Positions 53,929 to 62,809 of a DNA stretch of 64,000 nt are shown in pieces. The stretch lies in contig NZ_LIYH01000002.1 in NCBI RefSeq assembly GCF_001905885.1, positions 1,231,591 to 1,295,590 of the forward strand, written 5' to 3'. The DNA comes from Streptomyces sp. CB03234. GTDB taxonomy: Bacteria; Actinomycetota; Actinomycetes; Streptomycetales; Streptomycetaceae. The position numbers and the translations under genes are program-made. How positions within the stretch are numbered: the stretch's first letter is position 1; every line of letters starts with the position of its first letter. The notes beneath the pieces are model-generated. The model saw only the letters and a list, made by a program, of their open reading frames with translations. It was not told where the DNA came from and made no database searches.

Positions 53929-54029
53929 GGCCGTGCAGGGTCGCCCCCGCAGAGGCCGGCGGCCTCGTTGCGGCTCCCAACCCTCGTACCCAAGGCCGCC
54001 GGCCTCGAGGAGGTGAGCCCGGAGGGGCC
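53929..54029 (-). repeat. Dispersed palindromic element, copy 4 (inverted)
   Basis: The copy runs from GGCCGTGCAGGGTCGCCCCC to GGTGAGCCCGGAGGGGCC. Internal arms GAGGCCGGCGGCC (53952-53964) and GGCCGCCGGCCTC (53994-54006) form a perfect 13-bp inverted repeat, so this copy can fold into a hairpin. The reverse complement aligns with copies 1 and 3 across both ends and the GGGAGCC core. Confidence 0.85.
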
Positions 54030-54130
54030 ACGCCCCCCACCCCCCGGCAGGCCGCCGACCCGCACCGCACCGGGGCGAACCGGGAAGGGGCACCGCCCCG
54101 GGTGGAACCGCCGAAAGGGAACCGCCCCGG

Positions 54131-54285
54131 TCCCGTTGTGCCCACCCGTCCCGCCCTGCGGGACGGCTGCCCACAACGGGGGACCCCCAGCGGGACGGCT
54201 GCCCACAACGGGGGGCGGCGGGCCCGGCGGGACGGCTGTCCACGACGGGGAGTGGGCCGTGCGGGACGGCTGCCCACGACGGGGG
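54131..54285. repeat. Short GGGACGGCTGCCCACAACGG repeats (four direct, one inverted)
   Basis: Direct copies begin near 54158, 54190, 54227 and 54261, two reading CACAACGGGG and two CACGACGGGG. A partial inverted copy (CCCGTTGTGCCCACCCGTCC) starts near 54132. They can pair with each other and lie between the DUF4190 gene and the 3' end of the NADAR gene. Similar REP-like sequences are widespread in streptomycetes. Confidence 0.8.
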
Positions 54286-54843
54286 TCAGCCGACCGAGGT
54301 CGCCCGCAGCTTCGCCCGTGCCTGCATCAGGGCGAAGCCCAGGAGGTTCAGGCCCCGCCAGCGGGCCGGGTCGTGGGCGCGCTCGTCGTCGGCGGCGAGG
54401 CCGATGCCCCAGACGCGGTCCATGGGGCTCGCCTCCACCAGCACGCGGTCGCCCGTCGACAGCAGGAACGCCCGCAGCTCCGGGTCCGCCGCGAACTTGT
54501 GCTCGCTGCCCGCCACCACGATGCCGAACCGCTCCCGCTTCCATATCGTCTCGTCGAAGCCGCGCACCAGCCGGCCCGCCTTCTTCGCGAGCGCCGGGTT
54601 CGGCGCCTCGATGGCCTGGCGCTCGGCGTCCGCGTCGCCGAAGAGCCGGGCCTTGGCCGCCATCATCCAGTGCTCCGCCGTCGCGTACTCCACGCCGTCG
54701 ACCGTGAACGGCGACGGCCACCACTGGCTCAGGCAGCTCGCCCCGATCGTCCCGTCCCGCCTCGGCGTGTGCCCCCAGAAGTGCAGAAACTTCACTCGCT
54801 CACCCCTGCTGACCTGCTCGATCAGCTCGTGGATCTTCTCCAT
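54286..54843 (-). CDS. NADAR family protein (YbiA-like)
   Basis: The 185-residue product is a NADAR-domain (DUF1768) protein with the core sequence LSQWWPSPFTVDGVEYATAEHWMMAAKA, then VVAGSEHKFAADPELRAFLLSTG and MDRVWGIGLAADD. NADAR proteins are ADP-ribose/riboflavin-intermediate hydrolases; some remove ADP-ribose from DNA in toxin systems. The cellular role here is unknown and no DarT-like partner adjoins it. Start is the ATG at 54843. Its 3' end abuts the short repeat array. Confidence 0.85.
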   Translation of the reverse strand: MEKIHELIEQVSRGERVKFLHFWGHTPRRDGTIGASCLSQWWPSPFTVDGVEYATAEHWMMAAKARLFGDADAERQAIEAPNPALAKKAGRLVRGFDETIWKRERFGIVVAGSEHKFAADPELRAFLLSTGDRVLVEASPMDRVWGIGLAADDERAHDPARWRGLNLLGFALMQARAKLRATSVG

Positions 54844-54936
54844 GCACGCCAGTCTGGCAGTCGCCACTGACACTCCGTACCGAGATATCGACCCCCACCC
54901 GACACATGGTCGACCGATTCCGTCGCGTAACCAAAA

Positions 54937-54961
54937 GGCAACAACGGAATCCCTTGTTGCC
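54937..54961. promoter_or_regulatory. Inverted repeat upstream of the polyamine operon
   Basis: GGCAACAA and TTGTTGCC arms (8 bp, perfect) surround 9 nt. Each half, with its inward flank, reads ATTCCGTTGTTGCC or AATCCCTTGTTGCC and resembles the AATCCGTTGTT site upstream of the other aldehyde dehydrogenase gene. It lies 58 bp before the start codon of the operon. Confidence 0.65.
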
Positions 54962-55018
54962 CCGGACCTCCTCTGTCAGGATCGGCACTCAATTCGAGCC
55001 GGGACAACGGAGAGCGTC

Positions 55019-56524
55019 ATGGGCAACCGCTTCCAGGGACTCGACCGCTTCGCGGCCGGGGCGCAGTACATCGACGGGCGGCTGCGGCCCGGTACCTCGG
55101 GGCGCGGCCACACCGTCGTCGACCCCGCGACCGGCGAGGACGTGCTCACGTACGAACTCGCCGCGACCGCCGACGTGGACGCGGCCGTCGCCGCCGCCCG
55201 CGCCGCGCTGCCGGGCTGGGCGGGCGCGACACCGGGCGAGCGCTCCGAAGCGATGCACCGGTTCGCCGCCCAGCTGCAGGAACACGCGGAGGACTTCGCC
55301 CACGCGGAGTCCCTCCAGTGCGGCAAGCCCATCAAGCTGACGCGCGAGTTCGACGTGCCGGGCACGGTCGACAACACCGCCTTCTTCGCGGGGGCCGCCC
55401 GCCACCTCCAGGGCCAGTCGGCCGGCGAGTACAGCGGCGACCACACCTCGTACGTCCGCCGCGAACCCATCGGCGTCATCGGCTCGATCGCACCCTGGAA
55501 CTACCCCCTGCAGATGGCCGCCTGGAAGGTCCTGCCGGCCATCGCCGCCGGCAACACGATCGTCCTCAAGCCCGCCGAACTCACCCCGCTCACCTCGCTG
55601 ATGTTCGCGCAGGCGGCGACCGACGCCGGTATCCCCGACGGGGTCGTCAACATCGTCACCGGGGCCGGAAAGGAAGCCGGTGAGCACCTCGTCGGGCACC
55701 CCGACGTCGCGATGACGTCCTTCACCGGCTCCACCGCAGTCGGCAAGCGGGTCGCCGAGATCGCCACCACCACCGTCAAGCGCCTCCACCTCGAACTCGG
55801 CGGCAAGGCACCCTTCGTCGTCTTCGACGACGCCGACCTGGAGGCCGCCGTCCACGGCGCGGTCGCCGGCGCGCTCATCAACACCGGCCAGGACTGCACC
55901 GCCGCCACGCGCGCGTACGTCCAGCGCCCGCTGTACGACGCGTTCGTCTCCGGCGTCGCCGACCTGATGGCGACCGTCCGCATCGGTGACCCGTTCCAGG
56001 AGGACACCGACCTCGGCCCGCTCATCAGCCACGCCCAGCGCGACCGGGTGGCCGCCTTCGTCGACCGTGCCCGCGCGTACGCCACCGTCGTCACCGGCGG
56101 CGTGGCGCCCCACAACTCCGGCGCCTACTACCGCCCCACCCTCATCACCGGCGCCGCCCAGGACAGCGAGATCGTCCAGGCGGAGATCTTCGGCCCCGTC
56201 CTCGTCGTCCTGCCCTTCGACAGCGACGACGAGGGCCTGGCCCTCGCCAACGACACGCCCTACGGCCTCGCCGCCTCCGCCTGGACCCGTGACGTCTACC
56301 GCGCCGGCCGCGCCACCCGCGAGATCAAGGCGGGCTGCGTCTGGGTCAACGACCACATCCCGATCATCAGCGAGATGCCGCACGGGGGCTACAAGGCATC
56401 CGGCTTCGGAAAGGACATGTCAACGTACTCCTTCGAGGAGTACACGCAGGTCAAGCATGTGATGTACGACAACACGGCGGTCGCCAGGAAGGACTGGCAC
56501 CGGACCGTCTTCGGGGACCGATAG
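55019..56524 (+). CDS. Aminobutyraldehyde dehydrogenase-like aldehyde dehydrogenase, second paralogue
   Basis: The 501-residue enzyme is a second member of the same aldehyde dehydrogenase group as 46943-48379, with PWNYP, LELGGKAP and catalytic Cys in NTGQDCTAATR. It opens a six-gene operon with polyamine uptake genes and a PuuB-like oxidase. Together these suggest oxidation of gamma-aminobutyraldehyde or the gamma-glutamyl derivative. The start ATG at 55019 follows GGAGAGCGTC. The operator-like inverted repeat lies just upstream. Confidence 0.88.
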   Translation: MGNRFQGLDRFAAGAQYIDGRLRPGTSGRGHTVVDPATGEDVLTYELAATADVDAAVAAARAALPGWAGATPGERSEAMHRFAAQLQEHAEDFAHAESLQCGKPIKLTREFDVPGTVDNTAFFAGAARHLQGQSAGEYSGDHTSYVRREPIGVIGSIAPWNYPLQMAAWKVLPAIAAGNTIVLKPAELTPLTSLMFAQAATDAGIPDGVVNIVTGAGKEAGEHLVGHPDVAMTSFTGSTAVGKRVAEIATTTVKRLHLELGGKAPFVVFDDADLEAAVHGAVAGALINTGQDCTAATRAYVQRPLYDAFVSGVADLMATVRIGDPFQEDTDLGPLISHAQRDRVAAFVDRARAYATVVTGGVAPHNSGAYYRPTLITGAAQDSEIVQAEIFGPVLVVLPFDSDDEGLALANDTPYGLAASAWTRDVYRAGRATREIKAGCVWVNDHIPIISEMPHGGYKASGFGKDMSTYSFEEYTQVKHVMYDNTAVARKDWHRTVFGDR

Positions 56525-56555
56525 CCCACCACGGCCACACCGAAAGGCACAGCGC

Positions 56556-57803
56556 ATGGAGCAGTACGAGCCCGACAGCCTGTCAGCGGCACAGCTCGCC
56601 GCGATGCGGCGCAGCCTGACGAACGGCAGAGGCGCCCTCACCCGCCGTTCCATGCTGCGCGCCACGGGCGTCGGCGCGCTCGCGGTCGGCGGCATGGCGT
56701 CCTTGAGCGCCTGTGGCATCCCGCCCGCCGAGCGGGAGGGTGACGGCCCCGCCTCCACCGACTACTCGGCCAAGGAGAAGCGCTTGAGCTTCTCCAACTG
56801 GACCCAGTACATCGACATCAGCGACGACGAGAAGTCCCGCCCCACCCTGGAGGCGTTCACCAGGCGCACCGGGATCAAGGTCAAGTACACCGAGGACATC
56901 AACGACAACGTCGAGTTCTTCGGCAAGGTCAAGCCGCAGCTCGCCGCCGGCCAGGACACCGGCCGCGACCTGATCTGCGTCACCGACTGGCTCGCCGCCC
57001 GCATCATCCGCCTCGGCTGGGCGCAGAAGCTCGACCCGGCCAACCTCCCCCACGCGTACGCCAACCTGTCCTCCCAGTTCCGCCGCCCCGACTGGGACCC
57101 GGGCCGCGCCCACTCCTACCCCTGGACGGGCATCTCCACGGTCATCGCGTACAACACCAAGGCGACCGGGGGCCGCAAGGTCGACTCCGTCACCCAGCTC
57201 CTGGACGACCCCAAGCTCAAGGGGCGGGTCGCGTTCCTGTCGGAGATGCGCGACTCGATCGGCATGACGCTGATCGACATGGGCAAGGACCCGGGCTCGT
57301 TCACCGACGCCGACTTCGACGCGGCACTCGGCCGCCTCCAGAAGGCGGTCGACACCCAGCAGATCCGGCGCTTCACGGGCAACGACTACACCGGCGACCT
57401 CGCCAAGGGCGACATCGCCGCCTGTCTGGCCTGGGCCGGTGACGTCATCCAGCTCCAGGCCGACAACCCGGACATCCAGTTCGCGATCCCCAACGCCGGC
57501 TACATCACCTCCAGCGACAACCTCCTGGTGCCCGCCAAGGCCCGGCACAAGACCAACGCCGAGAAGCTCATCGACTACTACTACGAGCTTCCCAACGCCG
57601 CCCGGCTCGCCGCGTACATCAACTACGTCTGCCCCGTCGAGGGCGTACGCGAGGAACTCAGCAAGATCGACCCCGCGCTGGCGTCGAACACCCTGATCCT
57701 CCCGGACAAGGCGATGGCCGCGAAGTCCCGCGCCTTCCGCTCCCTGACCAGTGAGGAAGAGACGGCGTACGAGGAGAAGTTCGCCAAGCTCATCGGTGCC
57801 TGA
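56556..57803 (+). CDS. potD: Polyamine ABC transporter substrate-binding lipoprotein (PotD-like)
   Basis: The 415-residue protein has a twin-arginine-like N-terminus (LTRRSMLRATG, about 28-38) and a lipobox (LSAC, Cys53), so it is probably exported folded and lipid-anchored. The body is a PotD/PotF-type solute-binding protein: LSFSNWTQYIDI, VKYTEDINDNVEFFGKV, and CLAWAGDVIQLQ. The ligand is likely putrescine or spermidine from context. It lies 31 bp after the dehydrogenase gene. Confidence 0.9.
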   Translation: MEQYEPDSLSAAQLAAMRRSLTNGRGALTRRSMLRATGVGALAVGGMASLSACGIPPAEREGDGPASTDYSAKEKRLSFSNWTQYIDISDDEKSRPTLEAFTRRTGIKVKYTEDINDNVEFFGKVKPQLAAGQDTGRDLICVTDWLAARIIRLGWAQKLDPANLPHAYANLSSQFRRPDWDPGRAHSYPWTGISTVIAYNTKATGGRKVDSVTQLLDDPKLKGRVAFLSEMRDSIGMTLIDMGKDPGSFTDADFDAALGRLQKAVDTQQIRRFTGNDYTGDLAKGDIAACLAWAGDVIQLQADNPDIQFAIPNAGYITSSDNLLVPAKARHKTNAEKLIDYYYELPNAARLAAYINYVCPVEGVREELSKIDPALASNTLILPDKAMAAKSRAFRSLTSEEETAYEEKFAKLIGA

Positions 57804-57847
57804 GCACCACCGCCGTCCGCCCTCGACACCCCCTGGGATCGCCACGC

Positions 57848-59002
57848 ATGACTGACACGCACAGCGCCACCGGCGGCGACGTCCGCCTCTCCGGCATCAG
57901 CAAGACGTACGGCTCCTTCACCGCCGTCCACCCCCTCGACCTGACCGTCCCGCAGGGCTCCTTCTTCGCCCTCCTCGGCGCGTCCGGCTGCGGCAAGACC
58001 ACCACCCTGCGCATGATCGCCGGCCTGGAGGAGCCCACCACGGGCACCGTCCACCTCGGCGACAAGGACGTCACCGACCTGCCCCCGTACAAGCGGCCCG
58101 TCAACACCGTCTTCCAGTCGTACGCCCTCTTCCCGCACCTGAACATCTACGAGAACGTCGCCTTCGGCCTGCGCCGCCGCGGCGTCAAGTCCGTCAAGAA
58201 GCAGGTCGGCGACATGCTCGACCTCGTCCAGCTCGGCGACAAGGCGGGCCACAAGCCGCACCAGCTCTCCGGCGGCCAGCAGCAGCGCGTCGCCGTCGCC
58301 CGCGCGCTCATCAACCACCCCCAGGTGCTGCTCCTCGACGAGCCGCTCGGCGCCCTCGACCTCAAGCTGCGCCGCCAGATGCAGCTGGAGCTCAAGCGCA
58401 TCCAGACGGAGGTCGGCATCACCTTCGTCCACGTCACCCACGACCAGGAGGAGGCCATGACGATGGCCGACACGGTCGCGGTGATGAACGGCGGCCGCGT
58501 CGAGCAGCTCGGCGCGCCCGCCGACCTCTACGAGAACCCCCGCACCACCTTCGTCGCCAACTTCCTCGGCACGTCCAACCTCATCGAGGCCGAGGTCGCC
58601 GAGGCGTCCTCCGACATCACCGTCACCGCCGGCGGCGGCAAGCTGCGGCTGCCCGCCGACCGGTGCAGCGCCGACACCCGCACCGGCGGCAAGCTGCTCG
58701 TCGGCATCCGCCCGGAGAAGATCTCGCTCGCCCACGCCGACGACGCGAGCGGGATCCCCCTCGGCCGCAACAAGGTCACCGGCCGGATCGTCGACACCTC
58801 GTTCAACGGTGTCTCCACCCAGTACGTCGTCGACAGCCCCGCCGGTACCGCCCTCCAGGTGTACGAGCAGAACATCGAGCGCGACTCCCGCCTTACTCCC
58901 GGCGCCGAGGTCGTCCTGCACTGGAACCCGGCCCACACCTTCGGCCTGGACGCCGCCCAGGACATCGACGCGGGCGTGGAAAAGGTGGAGGACGCCGCGT
59001 GA
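57848..59002 (+). CDS. potA: Polyamine ABC transporter ATP-binding protein (PotA-like)
   Basis: The 384-residue ATPase has Walker [11 protein letters not shown]-loop [11 protein letters not shown], signature [15 protein letters not shown], Walker [12 protein letters not shown] and switch His in [11 protein letters not shown]-terminal TOBE domain follows (from about residue 245). It powers PotBC. Its stop overlaps the permease gene start by 4 nt (GTGA). Confidence 0.92.
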   Translation: MTDTHSATGGDVRLSGISKTYGSFTAVHPLDLTVPQGSFFALLGASGCGKTTTLRMIAGLEEPTTGTVHLGDKDVTDLPPYKRPVNTVFQSYALFPHLNIYENVAFGLRRRGVKSVKKQVGDMLDLVQLGDKAGHKPHQLSGGQQQRVAVARALINHPQVLLLDEPLGALDLKLRRQMQLELKRIQTEVGITFVHVTHDQEEAMTMADTVAVMNGGRVEQLGAPADLYENPRTTFVANFLGTSNLIEAEVAEASSDITVTAGGGKLRLPADRCSADTRTGGKLLVGIRPEKISLAHADDASGIPLGRNKVTGRIVDTSFNGVSTQYVVDSPAGTALQVYEQNIERDSRLTPGAEVVLHWNPAHTFGLDAAQDIDAGVEKVEDAA

Positions 59003-59928
59003 CGATCACCGAAGCACCACCCGCACCGCCCGCGCCGGACCAGCCGGTCGTACGCAAACCGGCCACCCGCAAGCGGCTCGTCCCGTACTGGCTGCTCCTG
59101 CCCGGCATCCTCTGGCTGCTCGTCTTCTTCGCGCTGCCGATGGTCTACCAGGCCTCCACGTCCGTGCAGACCGGCTCCCTGGAGCGGGGTTTCCAGGTCA
59201 CCTGGCACTTCCAGACCTACTGGGACGCCTTCACCGAGTACTGGCCGCAGTTCGTCCGGTCCCTGGTGTACGCCGGAACCGCCACCTTCCTGTGCCTGCT
59301 GCTCGGCTACCCGCTCGCGTACCTCATCGCCTTCAAGGCGGGCCGCTGGCGCAACCTCCTCCTGGTCCTGGTCATCGCGCCGTTCTTCACCAGCTTCCTC
59401 ATCCGTACGCTGGCGTGGAAGACGATCCTCGCGGACGGCGGCGCCGTCGTCGGCGCCCTGGACGCGCTGCACGTCCTGGACGTCACCAACTGGCTGGGCT
59501 GGACCCAGGGGGACCGCGTTCTGGCCACGCCCATGGCGGTGGTCTGCGGCCTCACCTACAACTTCCTGCCCTTCATGATCCTGCCCCTCTACACCTCGCT
59601 GGAGCGGATCGACGGACGGCTCCACGAGGCCGCCAAGGACCTGTACGCCTCGCCCGCCACCACCTTCCGCAAGGTGACCTTCCCGCTGTCCATGCCGGGC
59701 GTGGTCTCCGGGACGCTGCTCACCTTCATCCCCGCGAGCGGCGACTACGTCAACGCCGAGCTGCTCGGCTCGACCGACACCAAGATGGTCGGCAACGTCA
59801 TCCAGTCGCAGTTCCTGCGGGTGCTGGACTACCCGACGGCGGCCGCGCTGTCCTTCATCCTGATGGCCATCGTGCTGATCATGGTCACCGTCTACATCCG
59901 CCGGGCCGGAACGGAGGACCTGGTCTGA
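58999..59928 (+). CDS. potB: Polyamine ABC transporter permease (PotB-like)
   Basis: The 309-residue protein has six membrane segments and the EAA loop (HEAAKDLYASPATTFRKVTFP) that contacts PotA. The N-terminal cytoplasmic part is rich in Pro and Ala. Start is the GTG at 58999 within the potA stop, and its stop overlaps the next start (TGATG), so the permease genes are translationally coupled. Confidence 0.92.
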   Translation: MTITEAPPAPPAPDQPVVRKPATRKRLVPYWLLLPGILWLLVFFALPMVYQASTSVQTGSLERGFQVTWHFQTYWDAFTEYWPQFVRSLVYAGTATFLCLLLGYPLAYLIAFKAGRWRNLLLVLVIAPFFTSFLIRTLAWKTILADGGAVVGALDALHVLDVTNWLGWTQGDRVLATPMAVVCGLTYNFLPFMILPLYTSLERIDGRLHEAAKDLYASPATTFRKVTFPLSMPGVVSGTLLTFIPASGDYVNAELLGSTDTKMVGNVIQSQFLRVLDYPTAAALSFILMAIVLIMVTVYIRRAGTEDLV

Positions 59929-60722
59929 TGCGCTGGCTCCGCAAGAACCTCGTCGCCATAGCGGGTCTGCTGACCCTCGCGTACATGATCCTGCCGAACA
60001 TCGTCGTCATGGTGTTCTCGTTCAACAAGCCGGCGGGACGCTTCAACTACTCCTGGCGCGAGTTCTCCACCGACGCCTGGCGGGACCCGTGCGGCGTCGC
60101 CGACCTGTGCGGTTCGCTCACACTGTCCCTGCAGATCGCCGGCTGGGCGACGCTCGGCGCCACCGCGCTCGGCACGATGATTGCCTTCGCGCTCGTCCGC
60201 TACCGCTTCCGGGCGCGTGGCACGATCAACTCGCTGATCTTCCTGCCGATGGCGATGCCCGAGGTCGTCATGGCCGCCTCCCTGCTCACGCTCTTCCTCA
60301 ACATGGGCACCCCGCTGGGCTTCTGGACGGTCCTCATCGCCCACATCATGTTCTGCCTGAGCTTCGTCGTGACGGCGGTCAAGGCGCGGGTGATGTCCAT
60401 GGACCCGCGCCTGGAGGAGGCCGCCCGGGACCTGTACGCGGGGCCCGTGCAGACCTTCCTTCGGGTCACCCTGCCCATCGCCGCGCCCGGCATCGCCGCC
60501 GGCGCGCTCCTCGCCTTCGCGCTGTCGTTCGACGACTTCATCATCACCAACTTCAACGCGGGCTCCACCGTGACCTTCCCCATGTTCGTGTGGGGCTCGG
60601 CGCAGCGCGGTACGCCCGTACAGATCAACGTCATCGGCACGGCGATGTTCGTCATCGCGGTCCTGGTGGTGGTCGCCGGCCAGGTCGCGGCCGGCCGGCG
60701 CAAGCGCACAACCATCTCGTGA
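59928..60722 (+). CDS. potC: Polyamine ABC transporter permease (PotC-like)
   Basis: The 264-residue second permease also has six membrane segments and the EAA loop LEEAARDLYAGPVQTFLRVTLP, followed by FALSFDDFIITNF, a motif characteristic of PotC. It begins on the potB stop. The downstream oxidase gene starts 22 bp later. Confidence 0.92.
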   Translation: MRWLRKNLVAIAGLLTLAYMILPNIVVMVFSFNKPAGRFNYSWREFSTDAWRDPCGVADLCGSLTLSLQIAGWATLGATALGTMIAFALVRYRFRARGTINSLIFLPMAMPEVVMAASLLTLFLNMGTPLGFWTVLIAHIMFCLSFVVTAVKARVMSMDPRLEEAARDLYAGPVQTFLRVTLPIAAPGIAAGALLAFALSFDDFIITNFNAGSTVTFPMFVWGSAQRGTPVQINVIGTAMFVIAVLVVVAGQVAAGRRKRTTIS

Positions 60723-60744
60723 GTTCCGATAGGAGTTGAAAACC

Positions 60745-62163
60745 ATGGCCCCAGCTGCCATGCGTACTGCTGCACAATCACTCGCGGACGCCCAGCCCGT
60801 CCCCTTCTGGCTGGAAGACCCGGGCAAGCCGGCCGCACTGCCCGCCCTCACCGGCACCGAGCACTGCGACCTGCTGGTCGTCGGCGGCGGCTACAGCGGC
60901 CTGTGGACCGCGCTCCTCGCCAAGGAGCGGGACCCCGCGCGGGACGTCGTCCTCATCGAGGGCCGGGAGGCGGGCTGGGCCGCCTCCGGCCGCAACGGAG
61001 GCTTCTGCGCCGCCTCCCTCACCCACGGCTTCGGCAACGGGCTCGCCCGCTGGCCCGACGAGCTGGCCACCCTCGAAGAGCTGGGCATCCGCAACCTCGA
61101 CGCCATCGAGGCGGCCGTCTCCGCGTACGGCATCGACTGCGACTTCGAACGCACCGGCGAGATCGACGTCGCCACCGAACCCCACCAGATGGCCGAGCTG
61201 ACCGAGGTGTACGAGGAGGCCGACCGCCTCGGCCTCGCCGGCCACCTGGAACTCCTCGACCGGGACGCCGTACGCGCCCAGGTCGACTCGCCCACCTTCC
61301 TGGGCGGGCTGTGGGACCGGCGCGGCGTCGCCATGCTGCACCCGGCCAAGCTGGCGTGGGGCCTCAAGCGGGCCTGTATCGACCTCGGCGTACGCGTCTA
61401 CGAGAACACCCGGGGCCTCGAACTCGCCCGCGCGGGTGCCGGAATGGCCGTACGCACGCCCTACGGGCGGGTTTTCGCCCGGCAGGTCGCGCTCGGCACC
61501 AACGTCTTCCCGTCGCTCGTCAAGCGCGTACGCGCCTACACGGTCCCCGTCTACGACTACGCCCTGATGACCCAGCCGCTGACGGACGATCAGCTGGAGT
61601 CGATCGGCTGGAAGAACCGCCAGGGCCTCGGCGACAGCGCCAACCAGTTCCACTACTTCCGGCTCTCCGCCGACAACCGGATCCTCTGGGGCGGTTACGA
61701 CGCGATCTATCCGTTCGGCGGACGGGTCAGCCCCGAGCACGACCACCGGCCCGAGACCTACCTCAAGCTCGCGGAGCACTTCTTCCGCTGCTTCCCGCAG
61801 TTGGAGGGCGTCCGGTTCAGCCACGCCTGGGGCGGCGCCATCGACACCTGCTCCCGCTTCTCGGCTTTCTTCGGCACGGCACACGGGGGACGGGTCGCCT
61901 ACGCGGCGGGCTTCACGGGCCTGGGCGTGGGCGCCACGCGGTTCGGGGCGGACGTGATGCTCGACCTGCTGTCGGGTGAGCGGACCGAGCGTACGGAGCT
62001 GGAAATGGTGCGCTCCAAGCCGCTCCCCTTCCCGCCGGAGCCCATCGCCTGGGCGGGCATCGGGCTGACCAAGTGGTCCCTGGCCCGGGCCGACGCCAAT
62101 GGGGGCCGCCGGAACCTGTGGCTGAAGGCGATGGACCGGCTCGGGCTCGGCTTCGACAGCTGA
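60745..62163 (+). CDS. FAD-dependent amine oxidase, gamma-glutamylputrescine oxidase-like (PuuB-like)
   Basis: The 472-residue flavoprotein belongs to the DAO/glycine-oxidase-type family: FAD-binding GGGYSGLW (about residues 47-54) and GWAASGRNGGF, and C-terminal GRVAYAAGFTGLGVGATRFG. It resembles PuuB and related oxidases that act on gamma-glutamylputrescine or other amines. The ATG at 60745 follows AGGAG at 60731; the in-frame TTG at 60736 overlaps the ribosome site and is not used. It is the last gene of the polyamine operon. No gamma-glutamylputrescine synthetase gene is present in the window. Confidence 0.85.
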   Translation: MAPAAMRTAAQSLADAQPVPFWLEDPGKPAALPALTGTEHCDLLVVGGGYSGLWTALLAKERDPARDVVLIEGREAGWAASGRNGGFCAASLTHGFGNGLARWPDELATLEELGIRNLDAIEAAVSAYGIDCDFERTGEIDVATEPHQMAELTEVYEEADRLGLAGHLELLDRDAVRAQVDSPTFLGGLWDRRGVAMLHPAKLAWGLKRACIDLGVRVYENTRGLELARAGAGMAVRTPYGRVFARQVALGTNVFPSLVKRVRAYTVPVYDYALMTQPLTDDQLESIGWKNRQGLGDSANQFHYFRLSADNRILWGGYDAIYPFGGRVSPEHDHRPETYLKLAEHFFRCFPQLEGVRFSHAWGGAIDTCSRFSAFFGTAHGGRVAYAAGFTGLGVGATRFGADVMLDLLSGERTERTELEMVRSKPLPFPPEPIAWAGIGLTKWSLARADANGGRRNLWLKAMDRLGLGFDS

Positions 62164-62314
62164 GCCGGATGCGCCCGGTTCGCGCCCCCGCCGACCCGGT
62201 TCACCACCATGCCGGCGTCCCAGCCGCGTAATGATCCAGGCGGACCGCTCTCTCCTCGTGTGAACGCACTGCCCGCCGGGGCAGTCACAGACACGGACAT
62301 GGAGGCGGCGGGCG

Positions 62315-62794
62315 ATGACTGGTTCGGCGGACAGGACCGCGGTGGAGTGGCTGGCGGCGGTGGCGCCGGATCCCGCCGCCTGCCGGTGGGAGTGGGAGCG
62401 CAACCCCCTCGGGGTCGCGCTCCTGCCCGCCGGCCGGCGCTGGGACGTGCTGATCACCCCCGCCGAGCTCGGCCACGCCACCCTCGACGTCCTGTGCCGG
62501 CTCGTCGACCGGCCGGGTCCGGTACTGCTCGCCGACACGGGCGACGCGCGCCTGGGCTTCTTCGTGCCCGTGGGCACCGCCGCCCGCTGGGTCGGCACCG
62601 GGATACGGGCCGCCGGCCGCGGCACCTGGATCGTCGCCCCGTACCCGGGACGGGCGACGGGCGCGGCCCGCTGGCTGGTGGTGCCGGACGGCAGTGGCAC
62701 GCTCAACGACCCGGCGCTCCTGGAGCTGGCGATGCACGAGGCGGCGGGCCTGGCGGGCCGACGGGCACGGAAGCGGCCCCATCGGGACCGCTGA
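62315..62794 (+). CDS. Conserved actinobacterial hypothetical protein
   Basis: The 159-residue product contains no motif I can assign with confidence. Recurrent features are WDVLITPAELGHATLDVL, DRPGPVLLADTGDARLGFF and RGTWIVAPYPG, which resemble the core of short bifunctional primase/polymerase-like proteins of Streptomyces, but I see no complete catalytic site. The ATG at 62315 follows GGAGG. It converges on the next gene, with a 15-bp gap. Confidence 0.7.
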   Translation: MTGSADRTAVEWLAAVAPDPAACRWEWERNPLGVALLPAGRRWDVLITPAELGHATLDVLCRLVDRPGPVLLADTGDARLGFFVPVGTAARWVGTGIRAAGRGTWIVAPYPGRATGAARWLVVPDGSGTLNDPALLELAMHEAAGLAGRRARKRPHRDR

Positions 62795-62809
62795 TGGGGT
62801 TACGCGCGC

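Larger units (their letters stand above)
53892..54285. other. Repeat-rich intergenic spacer
   Basis: These 394 bases hold a copy of the dispersed palindromic element (53929-54029) and four tandem-like copies of a short GGGACGGCTGCCCACAACGG motif plus one inverted copy (54131-54285). No credible gene was seen; open frames are fully explained by the repeats. Confidence 0.85.
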
